A stretch of DNA of 64,000 nucleotides from Phaeovulum sp. (GTDB lineage: Bacteria > Pseudomonadota > Alphaproteobacteria > Rhodobacterales > Rhodobacteraceae). Made by a program: the position numbers and the translations under genes. Below, piece after piece: positions 16,081-24,904 of the stretch; positions within the stretch are counted from its first letter, which is position 1, and the number at the start of each line of letters is the position of its first letter. The notes beneath the pieces are model-generated. The model saw only the letters and a program-made list of their open reading frames with translations. It made no database searches and was not told the origin of the DNA. The stretch spans positions 1-64,000 of the forward strand of contig NZ_JAUXPI010000004.1 of the NCBI RefSeq assembly GCF_030684035.1. The letters run 5' to 3'.

Positions 16081-16683
16081 TCAGGAAAAGGTCTGCCAGC
16101 CTTGCCGCCAGCGGGTCAGCGTGGTCATGGCGCAAGCGGCGGCAAAGAGGTAGGCGAGCACGGGAAAGGCCGCGGGCCAGACACACATCAGGGCAAATAC
16201 CGCAATGGTTTCAGCGCCCTCGGTCAGCCCGCCAAGGTAGTAAAGGCCCTTTGTCGGGTAGGCGGTGGCCTTGATGCAGCGCTTGGCGGCAATTGCGGCA
16301 AAGGCCAGAAACGACGATCCGGTGCCGACGAAGGCGGTTATCAGCACCGCGGCGGGCACCGCATGGGCCGGGTTTGCAAGCGCAAAACCCAAGGGAACCA
16401 GCGCGTAAAAGAGAAAATCGAAGGCGATATCCATGAAGGCCCCGCGATCTGTCGGGCCGACCAGCCGCGCCACCGCCCCATCGAGCCCGTCCGCCACGCG
16501 GTTGAGCGCGATCAGCCCCAGTGCCAGCCAGAAATGGCCATAGGCCAGCGCCGGAACCACGAGCATGCCAAGCGCGAGGCCCGCAAGCGTGATCCGGTCG
16601 GCGCTGATGCCGCGCGCCGCCAGCGCCGCGGCGACGGGCAGAAGCAGCCGCCGTTGCAGCGGCAGAATTGCCGAATCGATCAT
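16081..16683 (-). CDS. ynjF: CDP-alcohol phosphatidyltransferase family protein, YnjF-like
   Basis: The 200-residue membrane protein holds the CDP-alcohol phosphotransferase motif D-G-x2-A-R-x(n)-G-x3-D-x3-D: Asp65, Asp68-Gly69, Ala72-Arg73, Gly81, Asp85 and Asp89 are all present. About six membrane helices are predicted by eye. The ATG at 16683 overlaps the stop of the upstream reductase fusion (ATGA), so the longer upstream frame is rejected. In E. coli ynjF sits in the same neighbourhood as ynjBCD. The acceptor alcohol is unknown. Confidence 0.9.
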   Translation of the reverse strand: MIDSAILPLQRRLLLPVAAALAARGISADRITLAGLALGMLVVPALAYGHFWLALGLIALNRVADGLDGAVARLVGPTDRGAFMDIAFDFLFYALVPLGFALANPAHAVPAAVLITAFVGTGSSFLAFAAIAAKRCIKATAYPTKGLYYLGGLTEGAETIAVFALMCVWPAAFPVLAYLFAAACAMTTLTRWRQGWQTFS

Positions 16684-18875
16684 CGGCTGCCGCCCCTTTG
16701 CCAGGTGTGAAACCGTTCCAGCCAGCGCATCACGCGCGGGTTCACATGCGCCCGCTTCCATTCACCCGCCGCATATTTGTTGGCCTCGGCCAGCGTCGGG
16801 TAGGTGTGGATCGTGCCGAGAAGCTTGTTCAGCCCCAGCCCGTGTTTCATCGCCAGCACGAATTCGGACAACAGATCGCCCGCGTGTTCGCCGACAATCG
16901 TGACGCCCAATATCCGGTCGCGCCCCGGCACTGTCAGCACCTTGACGAAGCCGCGCGCGGTGCCATCGGCAATGGCGCGGTCAAGCTCGGCAATGTCAAA
17001 GCGCGTCACCTCGTGCGCAATCCCCCGCTCGCGCGCCTCCTGTTCGTTGAGGCCCACCCGTGCCACCTCGGGGTCGGTGAAGGTAGCCCAGGGGATCACC
17101 CGGTAATCGACCTTGAAGCGCCAGAAGCGGCCAAAGAGCGCGTTGACCGAGGCGAACCATGCCTGATGCGCGGCGGTGTGGGTGAACTGGTACGGGCCTG
17201 CCACATCGCCTGCGGCAAAGATGTTGGGGTAGAGCGTTTCGAGATAGTCGTTGGTGGTGATGACCCGGTTGACCGGAATGCCCAGCTCTTCCAGCCCGTA
17301 GCCGGTCAGGCGCGGGCTGCGGCCCACTGCCGCGATCATCTCGTCAAAGCCGATGCGGAAGCTGGCACCATTCGCCTCGACCTCGATCCACTTTTCGCCA
17401 TCGCTCACGCCGCAGGCCAGCGCCTTGTGCCCGGTCAGCACCCGCACGCCGTCGGCTTCGAGCGCTACCTTGGCCAGCGCCGAAACCTCGTCATCCTCGC
17501 GGATGAGAATGCGCGGGGCCATTTCGATCTGCGTGACCTCGGAGCCGAGCCGCGCGAAGCTTTGCGCCAGTTCGCAGCCGATCGGCCCGCCGCCAAGCAC
17601 CACCAGACGTTTCGGCGCATGATCGAGCCCGGCCAGCCTTTCCCAGAGCGTGTCGGAGGTAAGATAACCCACCGTCTCGATCCCCGGCAGCGGCGGCACG
17701 AAAGGTGCGGCCCCGGTGGCAAGGATGATCGCGCGCGTGGTCAGCCGCTGCACCGCGCCCGCCGCATCGGTGATTTCGACGGTCCAGGGGTCGATCAGCT
17801 TTGCCCGACCCTCCAGCACTTCGACGCCAAGCCCGCTGTAGCGTTCGACCGAATCGTGCGGCGCAACCTCGGCGATCACCTCATGCACCCGTGCCATGAC
17901 GCGCTTGAAGGAAAACTCCGGCGCGGCGGCGGCAAGGCCGTAATGATCCGCATGGCGTATCTGCGCGGCAAGCTTGGCCGAGCGGATCAGCGCCTTGGAG
18001 GGCACACAGCCGTAATTGAGGCAATCGCCGCCCATGCGGTGGCCTTCGATCAGCGTGACCCTGGCCTTCACGGCGGCCCCGATATAGGCCGAGACCAGCC
18101 CCGCCGCGCCCGCACCGATGACGATCAGGTTGCGGTCGAACCGCGCCGGTTTTTGCCAGCGGGCATAGACTCTGCGCGATTTGAATCGGTTCAGGAACAT
18201 GCGGGCAATCCATGGGAAAAGGCCAAGAAGGGTGAAGGATAGGACGAGTTCGGGCGAAAGTATGCCCGAAAGACTGTCGAGCCGCCCCAACTGGGTGCCC
18301 GCGTTCACATAGACAAGCGTGCCTGCAAGCATGCCGATCTGGCTCACCAGATAAAAGCTGCGGAGCGGGATCGTCGTCAGGCCCATGCCGAGATTGATGG
18401 CGAAAAACGGCACTGCGGGGATCAGCCGCAAGCTGAAGAGGTAAAACGCGCCGTCGCGGGCAAAGCCTTCGGCCAGCGCCTTGGCGCGGGTGCCAAGCCG
18501 CGCCGTCACCGCATCGCGCAACAGGAACCGCGCGGTCAGAAAGGCGAGTGTGGCACCGAGTGTCGAGGCGAAAGACACGATCACCGTGCCCCAGAACAGG
18601 CCGAACAGCGCCCCGATAGCCAGCGTCATCAGGCTTGCCAGTGGCAGCGAAAGCGCGGTGACGGCGACATAAACGGAGAATGCGGCAAAGGCCGCCAGCA
18701 GCGGATGTTCGGCGCGACGGGTCGCCGCTGCCTCGGCCAGCGCCTTAAGGGCTGCCAGATCGGGCACCAGATCGCGCAGCGCAAGACCCAAGGCCAGCGC
18801 CGCAACCGCGAACAGTGCGAAAACCATCGGCCTGCCAAGGCGATGCGGTGGCGGTTTGGTCCCGGACGGCGGCAT
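16680..18875 (-). CDS. TVP38/TMEM64 (VTT/DedA-like) membrane domain fused to FAD-dependent disulfide reductase
   Basis: The 731-residue protein joins two modules. Residues ~1-235 are a TVP38/TMEM64 membrane domain (ASLMTLAIGALFGLFWGT, LRLIPAVPFFAINLGMGLT, as in E. coli YdjX/YdjZ). From ~250 comes a class I disulfide reductase: FAD motif VIGAGAAGLVSAYIG, redox cysteines in GGDCLNYGCVPSKALIR, NAD(P) motif VVLGGGPIGCELAQSFARLG, and a dimerisation domain. Where lipoamide dehydrogenases have H-P-T before the glutamate, this has HTYPTLAE, so the catalytic His is Tyr. The ATG at 18875 has a CAGGGAAT site, preferred over GTG 18914. It leads the operon with ynjF and ynjBCD. Confidence 0.9.
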   Translation of the reverse strand: MPPSGTKPPPHRLGRPMVFALFAVAALALGLALRDLVPDLAALKALAEAAATRRAEHPLLAAFAAFSVYVAVTALSLPLASLMTLAIGALFGLFWGTVIVSFASTLGATLAFLTARFLLRDAVTARLGTRAKALAEGFARDGAFYLFSLRLIPAVPFFAINLGMGLTTIPLRSFYLVSQIGMLAGTLVYVNAGTQLGRLDSLSGILSPELVLSFTLLGLFPWIARMFLNRFKSRRVYARWQKPARFDRNLIVIGAGAAGLVSAYIGAAVKARVTLIEGHRMGGDCLNYGCVPSKALIRSAKLAAQIRHADHYGLAAAAPEFSFKRVMARVHEVIAEVAPHDSVERYSGLGVEVLEGRAKLIDPWTVEITDAAGAVQRLTTRAIILATGAAPFVPPLPGIETVGYLTSDTLWERLAGLDHAPKRLVVLGGGPIGCELAQSFARLGSEVTQIEMAPRILIREDDEVSALAKVALEADGVRVLTGHKALACGVSDGEKWIEVEANGASFRIGFDEMIAAVGRSPRLTGYGLEELGIPVNRVITTNDYLETLYPNIFAAGDVAGPYQFTHTAAHQAWFASVNALFGRFWRFKVDYRVIPWATFTDPEVARVGLNEQEARERGIAHEVTRFDIAELDRAIADGTARGFVKVLTVPGRDRILGVTIVGEHAGDLLSEFVLAMKHGLGLNKLLGTIHTYPTLAEANKYAAGEWKRAHVNPRVMRWLERFHTWQRGGSR

Positions 18876-18993
18876 CGGATTCCCTGTTTGCTGCGCTGCT
18901 GCATGAATAACCACTCAGACGCCGACGTGTTACAAGTGCGCCGACAATAAATTGCCTGCGCCGCACTGCCGCGACCTTGCGCCCGGGTCCGGG

Positions 18994-19020
18994 TTGACAC
19001 CCCGGCGCGCAGCCTACAGT
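18994..19020 (+). promoter_or_regulatory. Putative promoter of the mrp operon
   Basis: TTGACA (18994-18999) and TACAGT (19015-19020) are separated by 15 bases, shorter than the optimal spacing, about 40 bases upstream of mrpA. It lies in the divergent gap to the reductase fusion gene. Confidence 0.35.
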
Positions 19021-19059
19021 TAGGTGGCGTTGGGACGAGGAAATGGAACACCGCGCCGC

Positions 19060-21873
19060 ATGAGCCTGCTGCTGATTGTCATCTTGCCGTTTCTCGGGGC
19101 TCTGCTGCCAGCTGTGCTGATCCGGTCCGGCCGTGGCATGGCAGCGGCGGGTGCGGGGCTTGCTACCGCGGCGGCATTGGCCGGGGTGCTGGCGCATCTG
19201 CCAAGGGTGTTCGCGGGCGAGGCGGTGGTGGCGCGTCTCGACTGGCTGCCCGCGCTCGGGCTTTCCGCCAGCTTCAGGCTTGACGGGCTGGCGGCGCTGT
19301 TTGCGATTCTGATCCTCGGCATCGGGCTTTTGATCCTGTTCTACGCCCGCTACTACCTTGCCAAGGCTGACCCGGCGGGGCGGTTTTTTACCTATCTCAT
19401 GCTGTTTCAGGGCGCGATGCTGGGCATTGTGCTTTCCGACAACATATTGCTTTTGCTGATTTTCTGGGAACTTACCTCGCTCAGCTCGTTCCTTTTGATC
19501 GGCTATTGGAGCCACCGCCCCGATGCCCGCGCCGGGGCGGTGATGGCGCTGGTGGTGACCGCCACAGGCGGGCTGGTGATGATCGCGGGAATGCTGGTTC
19601 TGGGCGGCATCGCCGGAAGCTACGAAATTTCGCAGATCGTGAAGGCTGGCCCGGCAATCCGCGACTCCGGCCTCTACCCACTGGCGCTGGGGCTGATCCT
19701 GCTCGGTGCCTTTACCAAATCGGCGCAGTTCCCGTTCCATTTCTGGCTGCCCCGCGCGATGGCCGCGCCGACGCCGGTTTCGGCCTATCTGCACTCGGCC
19801 ACCATGGTGAAGGCCGGGGTGTTCCTTCTGGCGCGGCTCTGGCCAGCGCTGTCGGGCACGCCGGAATGGTTTTATGTGGTCACCACGGTCGGGCTTGTGA
19901 CCATGCTCTGGGGAGCGTCGGTGGCGCTGTTTCGCACCGATCTCAAGGCGCTTCTTGCCTATTCGACGGTCTCGCATCTGGGGCTGATCGTCATGCTGCT
20001 CGGCTTTGGCAGCAAGGCGGCGGCGCTGGCGGCGGTGTTTCATGTGCTCAACCACGCGAGTTTCAAGGCGGCGCTTTTCCTTTCCGCCGGGATCATCGAG
20101 CACGAGACCGGCACCCGCGACATCGACCGGCTGGGCGGCCTGCGCCGCCTGATGCCGCTGACCTTCGCGCTGGCGACGCTGGCGGCGCTTTCGATGGCCG
20201 GGGTGCCGCTGCTCAACGGCTTTCTGAGCAAGGAAATGATGCTGGAGGAGGCGGCGCATACCACCTACCTCGGCGGCGTCTGGGTGCTGGCGGCGCTGAC
20301 CACGCTGGGCGCGCTGATTTCGGCGGGCTATTCGTTCCGGCTGATTGTGCTCACCTTCCTCGGGCAGGAGCGCGAGGATTACCCGACCAAACCGCATGAC
20401 CCCGCAATCGGCCTCTGGCTGGCCCCGGCGCTCTTGGTGGCGGTGGTGGTGGTGGTCGGGCTTTTCCCGGCGCTTGCCCGGCCGTTGGTTGCGGCCGCGG
20501 CCGGGGCCGTGGTGGGCGCGGACATGTCGGGGGTGGTGCTGAAGATCTGGCACGGGCTGACCCCGGCGCTGGCGATGTCGGCCATTGCGCTGGCGGGCGG
20601 GGCCTTGCTGCTGACCCAGGCCCGTCGCCTGCAATGGGCCGGTGTGGCGCTGGCCCGGCTGAGCGCCCCGGCGGTGTATGCGGCGATCATGACCGGGGCC
20701 GAGGCGGGCGCGCGGCGGTTGAGCGCGGCATTACACGATGGGGCGATGGCGCGGTCGCTGGCGGCGCTGGTGCTGGTGGCCCTCGCGGCAGGCGGATGGG
20801 CCTTTGCCAGCGCCGGCCTCGGGCCGGAAACCCGCGCCATGCTGCCGGTTCCGCCGGTGGTGGCGGTGGGCTGGCTGGCGTTGATCGTGGCCAGCCTGTG
20901 GCTGCCGTTCCTGCACCGCGACAGGCTTCTGGCACTGGTGCTGATCGGCATCATCGGGCTCATGGTGTCGATCGGTTTCATCTACCTCTCCGCCCCCGAC
21001 CTTGCGCTCACGCAGATCACTGTCGAGGTGGTGACGGTGGTGCTGATGCTGCTCGCGCTCAATTTCCTGCCCAAACAGAGCATTGCCGAGCCCTTCGCGC
21101 TCCGGGCCCGCGATGCGGGGCTTGCCTCGGCTGCGGGGCTTGGCGTCGGCGCGCTGATCTATGCGCTGATGCGGCGGGATTTCGCGGCTCCGACGATTTC
21201 CGCCTATCATGTCGAAAACGCCTACAGCGGCGGCGGCGGCACCAATATCGTCAACGTCATTCTGGTCGACTTCCGCGGCTATGATACTTTTGGCGAGATC
21301 ATCGTGCTCGGAATTGCCGCGCTGGTCATTTTCGCGCTGGCAGATGTGATGCTGCGCCGCCCGGCGCTACGCCGCCTGATCGCCTGGACCCCGGATCAGC
21401 CGCGGGCGGGCGATGCGCACCCGCTGATGCTGGTGGTGACCACCCGGCTGGTGCTGCCGGTGGCGCTGATGGTGGGGGTTTACATCTTCCTGCGCGGCCA
21501 CAACGCGCCGGGGGGCGGTTTTGTTGCCGGGCTGGTGGTGTCGATCGCGCTGGTGATGCAATACATGGCCTCGGGGCTTGCCTGGGCCGAGGCACGGTTG
21601 CGGTTCGATTATCATGCGCTGATCGGTGCCGGGGTGCTGATTGCGGGGCTGACCGGGATTGGCGCGTGGTTCGCCGGGCGGCCGTTCCTGACCTCGGCCT
21701 TTGGCTATGTGACGCTGCCACCGCTTGAAAAGTTCGAGCTGGCAACCGCGATGGCCTTTGACCTTGGGGTGTTTCTGACCGTGGTCGGCGCGGTGATGCT
21801 GGCGCTGGCCAGCCTTTCACGGCTTTCGCACCGCGCGCATCACGATGAACGCAAGCGCGGGGAGACCGGCTGA
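19060..21873 (+). CDS. mrpA: Mrp Na+/H+ antiporter subunit A, with MrpB-like C-terminus
   Basis: The 937-residue membrane protein has the NuoL-like antiporter core (FWELTSLSSFLLIGYWSHRPDARAG; FTKSAQFPFHFWLPRAM with the conserved Lys; LLAYSTVSHLGLIVM) and a long C-terminal extension. The end (PLMLVVTTRLVLPVALMVG, FLRGHNAPGGGFVAGLVV) is the MrpB/MnhB domain, so no separate mrpB exists here. Mrp complexes exchange monovalent cations for protons in pH and salt homeostasis. The start at 19060 is chosen by alignment with the family N-terminus and a GAGGAAA site. It is the first gene of six. Confidence 0.95.
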   Translation: MSLLLIVILPFLGALLPAVLIRSGRGMAAAGAGLATAAALAGVLAHLPRVFAGEAVVARLDWLPALGLSASFRLDGLAALFAILILGIGLLILFYARYYLAKADPAGRFFTYLMLFQGAMLGIVLSDNILLLLIFWELTSLSSFLLIGYWSHRPDARAGAVMALVVTATGGLVMIAGMLVLGGIAGSYEISQIVKAGPAIRDSGLYPLALGLILLGAFTKSAQFPFHFWLPRAMAAPTPVSAYLHSATMVKAGVFLLARLWPALSGTPEWFYVVTTVGLVTMLWGASVALFRTDLKALLAYSTVSHLGLIVMLLGFGSKAAALAAVFHVLNHASFKAALFLSAGIIEHETGTRDIDRLGGLRRLMPLTFALATLAALSMAGVPLLNGFLSKEMMLEEAAHTTYLGGVWVLAALTTLGALISAGYSFRLIVLTFLGQEREDYPTKPHDPAIGLWLAPALLVAVVVVVGLFPALARPLVAAAAGAVVGADMSGVVLKIWHGLTPALAMSAIALAGGALLLTQARRLQWAGVALARLSAPAVYAAIMTGAEAGARRLSAALHDGAMARSLAALVLVALAAGGWAFASAGLGPETRAMLPVPPVVAVGWLALIVASLWLPFLHRDRLLALVLIGIIGLMVSIGFIYLSAPDLALTQITVEVVTVVLMLLALNFLPKQSIAEPFALRARDAGLASAAGLGVGALIYALMRRDFAAPTISAYHVENAYSGGGGTNIVNVILVDFRGYDTFGEIIVLGIAALVIFALADVMLRRPALRRLIAWTPDQPRAGDAHPLMLVVTTRLVLPVALMVGVYIFLRGHNAPGGGFVAGLVVSIALVMQYMASGLAWAEARLRFDYHALIGAGVLIAGLTGIGAWFAGRPFLTSAFGYVTLPPLEKFELATAMAFDLGVFLTVVGAVMLALASLSRLSHRAHHDERKRGETG

Positions 21874-22205
21874 TGGAGGCTCTGGTTGCAAGCGCGGTGG
21901 CGGTGATGACGGCGGCGGGGGTTTACCTGATCCTGCGGCGGCAGACTTTTCCGGTGGTGCTGGGCACGGCGATGCTTTCCTATGCGGTCAACGTGTTCCT
22001 GTTTGCCACCGGGCGGCTGGTGGTGAACCTGCCGCCGGTGCTTGCCGATACCGCGACCGGCTACACCGACCCGCTGCCGCAGGCGCTGGTGCTGACCGCA
22101 ATCGTCATTTCCTTTGGCATGACCGCGGTGGTGGTGCTGATGGCGCTGGGCGCATTCATCGCCTCGGGCAATGACGACATCGACCTTGGCGAGGGCCGGG
22201 AATGA
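21873..22205 (+). CDS. mrpC: Mrp Na+/H+ antiporter subunit C
   Basis: The 110-residue, three-helix protein is NuoK-like: GVYLILRRQTFPVVLGTAML, then SYAVNVFLFATGRL, and DPLPQALVLTAIVISFGMTA with the conserved PLPQALVLTAIVI segment. It starts within the mrpA stop codon (TGATG) and overlaps mrpD (ATGA), so translation is coupled along the operon. Confidence 0.95.
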   Translation: MEALVASAVAVMTAAGVYLILRRQTFPVVLGTAMLSYAVNVFLFATGRLVVNLPPVLADTATGYTDPLPQALVLTAIVISFGMTAVVVLMALGAFIASGNDDIDLGEGRE

Positions 22206-23698
22206 ACCACTGGATCATCGCCCCGGTGGTGTTGCCCGCGCTTCTGGCTCCGCTTCTGGTGCTGCTCGCGCGCCATGATCTGCGGGCGCAAAGGCTGCTT
22301 TCGGGCGCGGGGACGGTGCTTTTTGCGGCACTCGCCGGGGTATTGCTGGCGCAGTCGAGCAGCGGCGAGATCGGGGTTTACCGGCTTGGCAACTGGCCGG
22401 CCCCGTTCGGCATCGCGCTGGTGGTTGACCGGCTTGCGGCGCTGATGCTCGGGCTGACCGCCGCGCTGGCGCTGGCGGTGCTGGCGCATGTGCTCGGCAC
22501 CGGCTGGGATGCGCGCGGGCGGCATTTTCACGCGCTGTTCCAGTTTCAGCTGATGGGGCTTGCGGGGGCTTTTCTTACCGGCGACGCCTTCAACCTTTTC
22601 GTGTTCTTCGAGGTGATGCTGATCGCCTCATACGGGCTGATGATCCACGGCGGCGGGCGCGCGCGGTTGCGCGCGGGTGTGCAGTATGTGGTGATGAACC
22701 TTGCGGGTTCGGTGCTTTTCCTGTTCGCGCTCGGCACCATCTATGCGGTTACCGGCACGCTCAACATGGCTGATCTGGCGGTGAGGGCGGCGGCGATTCC
22801 GGCCTCGGATGCGGCTTTGCTGCGGGTGGGGGCAGTGCTCTTGCTGCTGGTCTTTGCGATCAAGGCGGCACTGGTGCCGCTGCAATTCTGGCTTCCGGCA
22901 ACCTATGCCAACGCCCCCGGCCCGGTGGCGGCGCTGTTTGCCATTCTGACCAAGGTCGGGGTCTATGCGATCCTGCGCCTGTTCACCCTCGGCTTCGGGC
23001 CAAGCAGCGCCGCCAGCGACATTGGCGGCACGCTGCTGTTGCCAGCCGCCGGGGTGACGCTGCTGATCGGCATGACCGGCGTGCTTGGCGCGCGCGATCT
23101 GGGGCGGATGGCGGCGTTTTCGGTGATCGGCTCGATCGGCACGATGATGCTTGGCGTCGCGGTTTTCACCCCGGCAGCGACCGGTGCTGCGCTGTTCTAC
23201 CTGATCCATTCGACGCTGGTTGCCGGTGCCTTGTTCCTGACCGCCGATCTGGTCCGGGGCCAGCGCGGCAGCCTGTCGCTTGCGCCCGGACCGCGCTTTG
23301 CCTCGCACGGCCTGCTGGCGGCGGTGTTCTTCGTGGTGGCGATCGGGGTGGCGGGAATGCCGCCGTTGCCGGGTTTTCTGGGCAAGCTGATGATCCTTGA
23401 TGCGGTGCGCGCGGTGCCCGGCGGCTGGGCAATCTGGGCCGCAATCCTGATCGGTTCGCTGATGGCGGTTGCCGGGCTGGCGCGCGCGGGGGCTGCGGTT
23501 TTCTGGGAAACCACGCCCGAGGAAGCCGCCGCGCCTTCGCAGCCGCTGGCGCTGGCTGGGGTGGCCGGGCTTTTGACCGTGTTGGTGGGGCTGAGCCTTG
23601 CCGCCGGGCCGGTCAGCGCCTGGCTGAACGCCGCCGCCGCGTCGCTTTATGCGCCCGCGCCATATATTGCCGCCGTGTTGGCCGGGGGGGCCGGGTGA
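22202..23698 (+). CDS. mrpD: Mrp Na+/H+ antiporter subunit D
   Basis: This 498-residue, roughly 14-helix protein is a NuoN/NuoM-type antiporter subunit. Conserved features include FVFFEVMLIASYGLM, the lysine-bearing AIKAALVPLQFWLPATYANAPG, the transport helix LTKVGVYAILRLFTL and GMPPLPGFLGKLMI. It pairs with MrpA as the putative ion-translocating core. Its ATG overlaps the mrpC stop. Confidence 0.95.
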   Translation: MNHWIIAPVVLPALLAPLLVLLARHDLRAQRLLSGAGTVLFAALAGVLLAQSSSGEIGVYRLGNWPAPFGIALVVDRLAALMLGLTAALALAVLAHVLGTGWDARGRHFHALFQFQLMGLAGAFLTGDAFNLFVFFEVMLIASYGLMIHGGGRARLRAGVQYVVMNLAGSVLFLFALGTIYAVTGTLNMADLAVRAAAIPASDAALLRVGAVLLLLVFAIKAALVPLQFWLPATYANAPGPVAALFAILTKVGVYAILRLFTLGFGPSSAASDIGGTLLLPAAGVTLLIGMTGVLGARDLGRMAAFSVIGSIGTMMLGVAVFTPAATGAALFYLIHSTLVAGALFLTADLVRGQRGSLSLAPGPRFASHGLLAAVFFVVAIGVAGMPPLPGFLGKLMILDAVRAVPGGWAIWAAILIGSLMAVAGLARAGAAVFWETTPEEAAAPSQPLALAGVAGLLTVLVGLSLAAGPVSAWLNAAAASLYAPAPYIAAVLAGGAG

Positions 23699-24186
23699 TG
23701 CGCAAGCTTTTCCCGCATCCGCAACTGACAATTCTGCTGGCGCTCGTCTGGCTGTTGCTGGTGAACCATCTGAGCCTCGGCTCGCTGGTCATGGCGCTGA
23801 TCCTTGGCACCGCCGTTCCGCTCCTGACCGCGCCCTATTGGCCGGAGCGCCCGCGCCTGCACAATCTGCCGATGATCGGCACCTATGTCGCCATCGTGCT
23901 CCACGACATCGTGGTGGCAAACTTCACCGTCGCGCGGATCGTGCTTGCCATGCCCAACGCCCGGCTCCGGCCCGCATGGATCGCGGTGCCGTTGCGGCTG
24001 ACCCAGCCCGAGGCGATCACCGTGCTGGCCGCTACGATCACCCTGACCCCCGGAACCGTATCCGCCGACCTTTCCGCCGATGGTCGCTCGCTTTTGGTGC
24101 ATTGCCTGCACGCGCCGGACCCCGAGGCGGTGGTGCGCGCAATTCAGACCCGCTACGAGGCCCGACTTCTGGAGATATTCGCATGA
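23698..24186 (+). CDS. mrpE: Mrp Na+/H+ antiporter subunit E
   Basis: The 162-residue protein has two N-terminal membrane helices (LTILLALVWLLLVNHLSLGS) and the conserved MrpE cytoplasmic part with TLTPGTVSADLSADGRSLLVHCL. It starts in the mrpD stop (TGATG); a GTG three bases earlier is possible. It is needed for assembly of the complex in characterised Mrp systems. Confidence 0.93.
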   Translation: MRKLFPHPQLTILLALVWLLLVNHLSLGSLVMALILGTAVPLLTAPYWPERPRLHNLPMIGTYVAIVLHDIVVANFTVARIVLAMPNARLRPAWIAVPLRLTQPEAITVLAATITLTPGTVSADLSADGRSLLVHCLHAPDPEAVVRAIQTRYEARLLEIFA

Positions 24187-24452
24187 TCGCCATCGCGCTC
24201 GACTTTGCCTTCGGCTGCTTCGGCCTGGCGCTGTTGCTCAACCTCTGGCGCATCGTTCGCGCGCCCGGAGTGACCGACCGGGTTCTGGCGCTTGACACGA
24301 TGGTGGTGAACGCCATTGCGCTTCTGGTGCTTTATGGCATTCGGCAGGGCACGGCAGTCTATTTCGAGGCGGCGGTGCTGATTGCCATGGTCGGATTTGT
24401 TTCGACCGTCGCTTATGCCAAGTTCATGCTGCGCGGCGACATTGTGGAATAG
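24183..24452 (+). CDS. mrpF: Mrp Na+/H+ antiporter subunit F
   Basis: The 89-residue, three-helix protein contains RIVRAPGVTDRVLALDTMVVNAIALLVL, the usual MrpF pattern with its conserved Asp residues, then YFEAAVLIAMVGFVSTVAYAKF. It begins with an ATGA overlap on mrpE at 24183. A longer frame starting far upstream in mrpE is rejected. Confidence 0.93.
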   Translation: MIAIALDFAFGCFGLALLLNLWRIVRAPGVTDRVLALDTMVVNAIALLVLYGIRQGTAVYFEAAVLIAMVGFVSTVAYAKFMLRGDIVE

Positions 24453-24461
24453 GGGAAGGCC

Positions 24462-24878
24462 ATGGTCTGGGATCTGCTGATCACGGGGTTTCTGGTGCTT
24501 GCCGGGGTCTTTGGCCTTGTCGGCTCGTTCGGGCTGGTCAAGTTGCCCGACCCGATGACGCGCCTGCATGCGCCCACCAAGGCCACAACGCTTGGCGTTG
24601 GCGGGGTGCTGATTGCCTCGATGCTGTTCTTTGCCGCCAAGATGGGCCATTTCAGTGCGCATGAGCTGCTGATCACGCTGTTCCTGTTCCTGACCGCGCC
24701 GGTCAGCGCGCTGTTTCTGGCCAAGGCAAACCTGCACCACGACCGCCCGCAGAACCTGCCGCACCCCGAGGGGTCGGAATGGGCGATCCTGCGGATCGGC
24801 ACCGATACCGCCGCCGAAACACTGGCCGGCCCGGTGCCAGAGCAGCCGTTGACGCCGCGCGAAGGGCGTGAAACCTAG
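24462..24878 (+). CDS. mrpG: Mrp Na+/H+ antiporter subunit G
   Basis: The 138-residue protein has the MrpG signature GLVKLPDPMTRLHAPTKATTLG (residues ~26-47), three membrane helices and a polar tail. An AGGGGAAGG site precedes its ATG, nine bases after mrpF. It is the last antiporter gene; a GGGGCC/GGCCCC hairpin follows directly. Confidence 0.94.
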   Translation: MVWDLLITGFLVLAGVFGLVGSFGLVKLPDPMTRLHAPTKATTLGVGGVLIASMLFFAAKMGHFSAHELLITLFLFLTAPVSALFLAKANLHHDRPQNLPHPEGSEWAILRIGTDTAAETLAGPVPEQPLTPREGRET

Positions 24879-24900
24879 GGGCCGCATATTCAAAGGCCCC
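24878..24900 (+). promoter_or_regulatory. Hairpin between mrpG and aminotransferase gene
   Basis: GGGGCC (24878-24883) and GGCCCC (24895-24900) enclose an 11-base loop. It overlaps the mrpG stop codon and the AAAGG ribosome-binding site of the next gene, with no T-run. It may limit readthrough or translation of the downstream aminotransferase. Confidence 0.35.
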
Positions 24901-24904
24901 GACC

